Shown here: positions 14,278 through 16,852 of the stretch, in pieces
How the letters are laid out: each line of letters begins with the position of its first letter
Numbering within the stretch: the first letter of the stretch is position 1
Assembly: GCA_900752285.1 (NCBI GenBank)
Contig: CAADUW010000219.1
Span: 1 to 16,852, forward strand
From: an uncultured Oscillospiraceae bacterium
GTDB lineage: Bacteria > Bacillota > Clostridia > Oscillospirales > Oscillospiraceae
Length of the DNA: 16,852 nucleotides
Reading direction: 5' to 3'
Notes under the pieces: generated by a model
Database searches by the model: none
What the model was told of the DNA's origin: nothing
What the model saw: the letters and a program-made list of their open reading frames with translations, nothing else
Made by a program: the position numbers and the translations under genes

Positions 14278-15527
14278 TTGCTTTCTGTGCACTGTTTTTC
14301 TTTTTCGACCGTAAAAAAATACCGTTGTGATTCTGCGTGCAGCTTCACAACGGTATTTTTGTTTATGCTCAGCCCTGTTGCCTTATAGATGATTTTTCCG
14401 TCTACGATGGTCATGTACGCAGCACCGCCAATGGTCGTCAGGGGATCTGCCGTCCAGATGACGAGGTCAGCGTCCTTTCCCGGCTCCAGACTGCCCACCC
14501 GGTCCGCGATTCCCACAGACTCGGCGGGGTTAATGGTAATTGCCTTCCATGCTTCCTCCATGGGCAGTCCGGCGTTGGCTGCCAGACCGGCGCACATGGG
14601 AAGATTTTGCAGTGGGATCACCGGTGCATCGGTAATGATGCTGATCTTGACGCCCGCGTCATACAGTGCCTTGGGGGTTGTGAAGCTCTTGTTCTGCAGC
14701 TCCACCTTGCTTTTTCCGCCCAGCGTCGGCCCCACAAAAGCGGGATAGCCTTCCTTCCCAAGCTCATCGGCAATCAGCGCGCCGTCGGTGCAGTGATCCA
14801 GCGTCAGACCCACGCCAAATTCCTTTGCAATGCGAACCGCGGTCAGAATGTCATCCGCCCGGTGGGCATGACACTTGAGCGGAATTTCGCCCCGGAGAAC
14901 CGGCTCCATGGCTTCCAGCTTCATGTCAAAGGGCGGGTTCTTGCCGTCCGCCTTGTCCTGCATGTACCGCTTTGTCCTGAAGAGAGTCTCCCGCAGCAGG
15001 GCAGCAACTGCCATCCGGGTCATGGGGCTCTTCTTGGCCCCCTGACCGTAGCAGCGCTTGGGGTTCTCACCGAAAGCACACTTCATGGCAAGAGGATTCT
15101 TCACAACCATATTGTCCACCCGCTTGCCATAGAGCTTAATGGCAACAAAGGTACCGCCGATCACATTGGCACTGCCGGGGCCGGTGCAAGCAGTAGTGAC
15201 GCCGCCGGCAATGGCATTGGCAAAGGCTTCGTCCTGGGGGTAAATGGAATCGATGGCGCGCATCTGGGGCGTAATGGGGTCTACGATTTCATTGTAGTCC
15301 CGGCCTTCCCAGCCGATCCCCTCGTTATCCAGTCCAATATGGCAGTGGGCCTCCACCACGCCGGGGGTCACCAGCCTGCCCTGTGCGTCAATGACTGTGG
15401 CACCGGCGGGCGCGTCCAGATTTTCCCCAACGGCAGCAATCTTGCCGTTGTCATCCATCAGAACACAGCCATTTCGGAACTCTCGTCCCGCCATCGTTTT
15501 TACATGACCGTTTTTTACAAAAAGCAT
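14274..15527 (-). CDS. Amidohydrolase (imidazolonepropionase-like), C-terminally extended
   Basis: Encodes 417 residues. The metal-dependent amidohydrolase fold is clear: beta-sandwich start (LFVKNGHVKTMAG), the HxH metal motif in VVEAHCHIGLD (H61, H63), further metal ligands in KCHAHRADDI (H220/H222) and LTLDHCTDG (H245), the catalytic Asp in IITDAPVIP (D300), and the closing sandwich strand NPAESVGIADRVGSLEPGKDADLVIW. This matches COG1228-type enzymes acting on cyclic amides or dipeptide-like substrates; the exact substrate is unknown. The usual end would be close to VDGKIIYKA (about residue 383). Here the frame continues about 33 residues through a terminator hairpin to 14274. GAGGAG precedes ATG 15527, and the promoter is at 15589-15616. 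It is a single-gene unit. Confidence 0.9.
   Translation of the reverse strand: MLFVKNGHVKTMAGREFRNGCVLMDDNGKIAAVGENLDAPAGATVIDAQGRLVTPGVVEAHCHIGLDNEGIGWEGRDYNEIVDPITPQMRAIDSIYPQDEAFANAIAGGVTTACTGPGSANVIGGTFVAIKLYGKRVDNMVVKNPLAMKCAFGENPKRCYGQGAKKSPMTRMAVAALLRETLFRTKRYMQDKADGKNPPFDMKLEAMEPVLRGEIPLKCHAHRADDILTAVRIAKEFGVGLTLDHCTDGALIADELGKEGYPAFVGPTLGGKSKVELQNKSFTTPKALYDAGVKISIITDAPVIPLQNLPMCAGLAANAGLPMEEAWKAITINPAESVGIADRVGSLEPGKDADLVIWTADPLTTIGGAAYMTIVDGKIIYKATGLSINKNTVVKLHAESQRYFFTVEKEKQCTESN
14315..14360 (-). terminator. Perfect terminator hairpin inside the amidohydrolase frame
   Basis: Perfect 16-bp arms (14315-14330 and 14345-14360), with core ATACCGTTGTGA, enclose a 14-nt loop and are followed by seven T on the minus strand. 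It is a textbook terminator, yet the annotated reading frame passes through it. Confidence 0.85.
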
Positions 15528-15588
15528 TATCTTTCGCTCCTCTCACTGCCCGATCTTTTTCATCAGAACCCGGGCATATGTTTTTTTC

Positions 15589-15616
15589 ATTATAACATAT
15601 TCGGCAAAAATTGCAA
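15589..15616 (-). promoter_or_regulatory. Promoter of the amidohydrolase gene
   Basis: On the minus strand TTGCAA (15616-15611) and a perfect TATAAT (15594-15589) are separated by 16 bp, about 60 bp upstream of the start codon. Confidence 0.7.
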
Positions 15617-15625
15617 GATTCTCAC

Positions 15626-15690
15626 TTTGCGCAATCCACTCTCCGCCTGCATATTTTGCGCAGACAGCACAGTTTACCCAAATTTGCGTA
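15626..15690. repeat. Three TTTGCGYA direct repeats, about 28 bp apart
   Basis: TTTGCGCA occurs at 15626-15633 and 15655-15662, and TTTGCGTA at 15683-15690, at intervals of 29 and 28 bp in the same orientation. They lie upstream of the amidohydrolase promoter, between divergent genes, and could be regulator sites. The pattern is short, so chance is possible. Confidence 0.35.
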
Positions 15691-15844
15691 AAACAGACAG
15701 CTTTTCAGAATTTGGAGGGAAGCCGTCTTTCCTCCGTGGTGTTGGGATCCGGATTCTGCTAAAATAAGAACAGGCATATTATCTTTGCATTTTTTACGAC
15801 TCTTTTCCGCTTTATGAATCAAAAACAGAAAGGATAATCGACAA

Positions 15845-16249
15845 ATGAGCATCACCGAAAAAATCTCCCACGCAGCCGAGCGCAAAGCGTTCGAAACCAT
15901 TCTGGACTCCAGGATCAAAAAAGGTCAGACCCAGGATATCGGCGACCTTGCCGAGCAGCTGATCGACATGATCCAGAAGATCCACAAGGGAACCTGGAGC
16001 GACGAATCCTATGCCGCACTGCGCATGATCGCCGAAAACCCTGACGGAAAGTGGGCGCACTGCACCCAGCGGCTTCTCCGGGAGAATGACCCCCATGTTC
16101 TCAAAACCTTCCTGACCAACGCAGCCTACGAAGGGGGCTTCCGCGGCTATCAGACCGCGCAGGCGAACGCGGCAAAATATGACGTCAATATTCCCTGGCT
16201 GATTCTGATGGATCCCACCTCCGCCTGCAATATAGAAAACGATGTTTGA
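15845..16249 (+). pseudogene. Radical-SAM protein truncated in its cluster motif
   Basis: The frame starts at ATG 15845 with AAAGGA ten bases upstream and encodes 134 residues. Its N-terminus (helical, with ENPDGKWAHCTQRLLRENDPHVLKTF) and the lead-in DVNIPWLILMDPTSACN match the region just before the CxxxCxxC iron-sulfur motif of a clostridial radical-SAM family in which this reads DPTSACN-LxCxGCW. Here the match stops after the first cysteine and the next codon (near 16231); IENDV and a stop follow. The catalytic barrel (roughly 300 further residues in full-length relatives, from memory) is absent and the following DNA is AT-rich and unrelated. The gene has been cut by an insertion or deletion and cannot make an active enzyme. 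Confidence 0.75.
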
Positions 16250-16305
16250 TCTTCAGTTCACTCTGAAACCATATCGATACTCAATTTGCCAATTTTTGAT
16301 CCATC

Positions 16306-16503
16306 ATGAAAGCGTTACTAGAAATGAAATAGGCCGATGAAAGCGCAGACACCCTCTATAGGTGCATGATATTTACAAGTTGTGGAAACAGTTTTCGCAA
16401 GAGCAATACCTATTTGAAGCAGGAGAAAGAAGAAATTGAAACTCGATGTAGGCAGCTCCGTGGAAAATGCTTGTCAGAATATGAATTTCTAAAAAAATAC
16501 TAG
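16306..16503 (+). pseudogene. Broken small ORF of unknown origin
   Basis: From ATG 16306 the frame is interrupted only by a TAG at codon 9 and then stays open to TAG 16501-16503. It would read ADESADTLYRCMIFTSCGNS, then a charged helix KEEIETRCRQLRGKCLSEYEFLKKY. The Lys/Glu-rich composition looks coding, but there is no ribosome site at the ATG. I do not recognise the family; a fragment of a mobile-element gene is a guess. Confidence 0.35.
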
Positions 16504-16623
16504 ACCCATAACTTATCCTCTCATGTTCTTTCATCTGACAATTAAAGTTACTATTCTGCAGTATTTTCAAAACGCAGAATTGTGCAATACTCAGAAGACA
16601 GAATCGTCTTAACAAGCAGGAAT

Positions 16624-16653
16624 CAGGCATTTCCGGAATGTTGGATATGCCTG
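16624..16653 (+). terminator. Possible intrinsic terminator
   Basis: CAGGCATTTCC (16624-16634) and GGATATGCCTG (16643-16653) pair with a single mismatch around an 8-nt loop, followed by GTTTT. The stem is good and the U-tract short. Confidence 0.45.
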
Positions 16654-16756
16654 GTTTTCGAATTCTTATATTACAAAAGCATGGCCCGCAGTATAAGGAA
16701 TCATAGAAACCATTGATACATACCTTGTGACGATTATGGTTTTTATGTTTTAATTA

Positions 16757-16852
16757 GGGTCTATCTGAAAACCGGGAATATGACCAACAGCGAGGGATTT
16801 TTCGCCTGATGAAGCCATTTTTCCGCAGGAATACTTTGTGTATTACAAGGGA
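16757..16852. mobile_element. Possible insertion-sequence end, continuing past the window
   Basis: From GGGTCTATCTGAAAACC the sequence resembles the outer ends and leader regions of clostridial insertion sequences as I remember them. No transposase start, matching inverted repeat or target duplication is inside the window, so this is only a suggestion. Confidence 0.25.

Larger units (their letters stand above)
15528..15844. other. Divergent intergenic region with TTTGCGYA repeats
   Basis: This 317-bp stretch separates the minus-strand amidohydrolase from the plus-strand radical-SAM remnant and contains no gene that I can support. It includes the amidohydrolase promoter, three TTTGCGYA direct repeats and an AAAGGA ribosome site ahead of ATG 15845. 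A TAAAAT and a TATTAT hexamer upstream of the radical-SAM gene are weak -10 candidates without good -35 partners. Confidence 0.5.
16250..16852. other. AT-rich decayed right end, no intact gene
   Basis: This roughly 600-bp stretch is visibly more AT-rich than the genes to its left. It holds a broken small ORF (16306-16503), a hairpin that may terminate transcription (16624-16653) and a possible insertion-sequence end from about 16757. The sequence looks like an insertion or rearrangement junction following the truncated radical-SAM gene. Confidence 0.5.

Noticed and set aside
12566-14330. Long plus-strand open frames (505 and 446 codons)
   Set aside because: Both are antisense to the kinase and binding-protein genes, and their translations are rich in Pro, Arg, His and Ser as expected for shadows.
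14337-15767. Plus-strand open frame of 476 codons
   Set aside because: It is antisense to the amidohydrolase, whose metal-binding motifs are clear on the minus strand.
16373-16630. Minus-strand open frame of 85 codons
   Set aside because: Its composition looks random and it overlaps the more coding-like broken frame on the plus strand.
1-16852. CRISPR array, rRNA, replication origin or integrase attachment site
   Set aside because: No regularly spaced identical repeats, rRNA-like sequence, DnaA-box clusters or integrase gene were seen; the tRNA-Arg gene shows no duplicated 3' end within the window.

Overview
The window reads as a chromosomal segment of a Gram-positive member of the Clostridia, probably an Oscillospiraceae-type gut anaerobe. 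This is inferred from several traits: strong GGAGG-type ribosome sites with occasional GTG/TTG starts, clean sigma-A promoters, lipoprotein binding proteins, a tRNA with encoded CCA, GC-rich genes between AT-rich promoters, and the resemblance of many proteins to clostridial families. No species-level marker is present.

Left part (1-2230). On the minus strand a TetR-family regulator with its own promoter and overlapping palindrome is followed by two class I SAM-dependent methyltransferases; the second runs off the left edge. Two TTAG-N6-CTAA palindromes lie in front of the methyltransferase pair. A gene-free stretch follows, with a possible insertion-sequence end remnant and a strong terminator.

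Region 2232-5600. A plus-strand pseudogene keeps only the multi-pass membrane module usually found in front of GGDEF-type signalling domains; it carries one frameshift and ends in a palindromic intergenic repeat. A minus-strand polar amino acid (probably cystine) ABC importer operon follows, in the order permease, ATPase, lipoprotein binding protein. It has a promoter, an operator-like palindrome and a bidirectional terminator.

Region 5880-7232. A tRNA-Arg(ACG) gene on the minus strand and mutY on the plus strand are divergent, each with a clear promoter.

Region 7300-10545. The least explained unit is a plus-strand operon of two dissimilar alpha/beta-hydrolase (esterase) proteins and a stand-alone ATP-grasp ligase. 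It has a strong promoter, a roughly 320-nt hairpin-rich leader and a perfect terminator. The combination suggests ATP-driven amide or ester bond formation coupled to hydrolysis or acyl transfer on an unknown carboxylate. It is the best candidate here for an undescribed pathway.

Region 10550-14280 (minus strand). A lipoprotein solute-binding protein overlaps a large hybrid sensor histidine kinase, which looks like a split BvgS-like sensor with no output regulator in sight. Its promoter has a palindrome between the -35 and -10 boxes.

Region 14274-16852. A minus-strand amidohydrolase appears to have lost its normal stop and reads through its own terminator. A divergent radical-SAM gene is cut off inside its cluster-binding motif. 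The remaining right end is AT-rich and decayed, and contains a broken small ORF and a possible insertion-sequence end.
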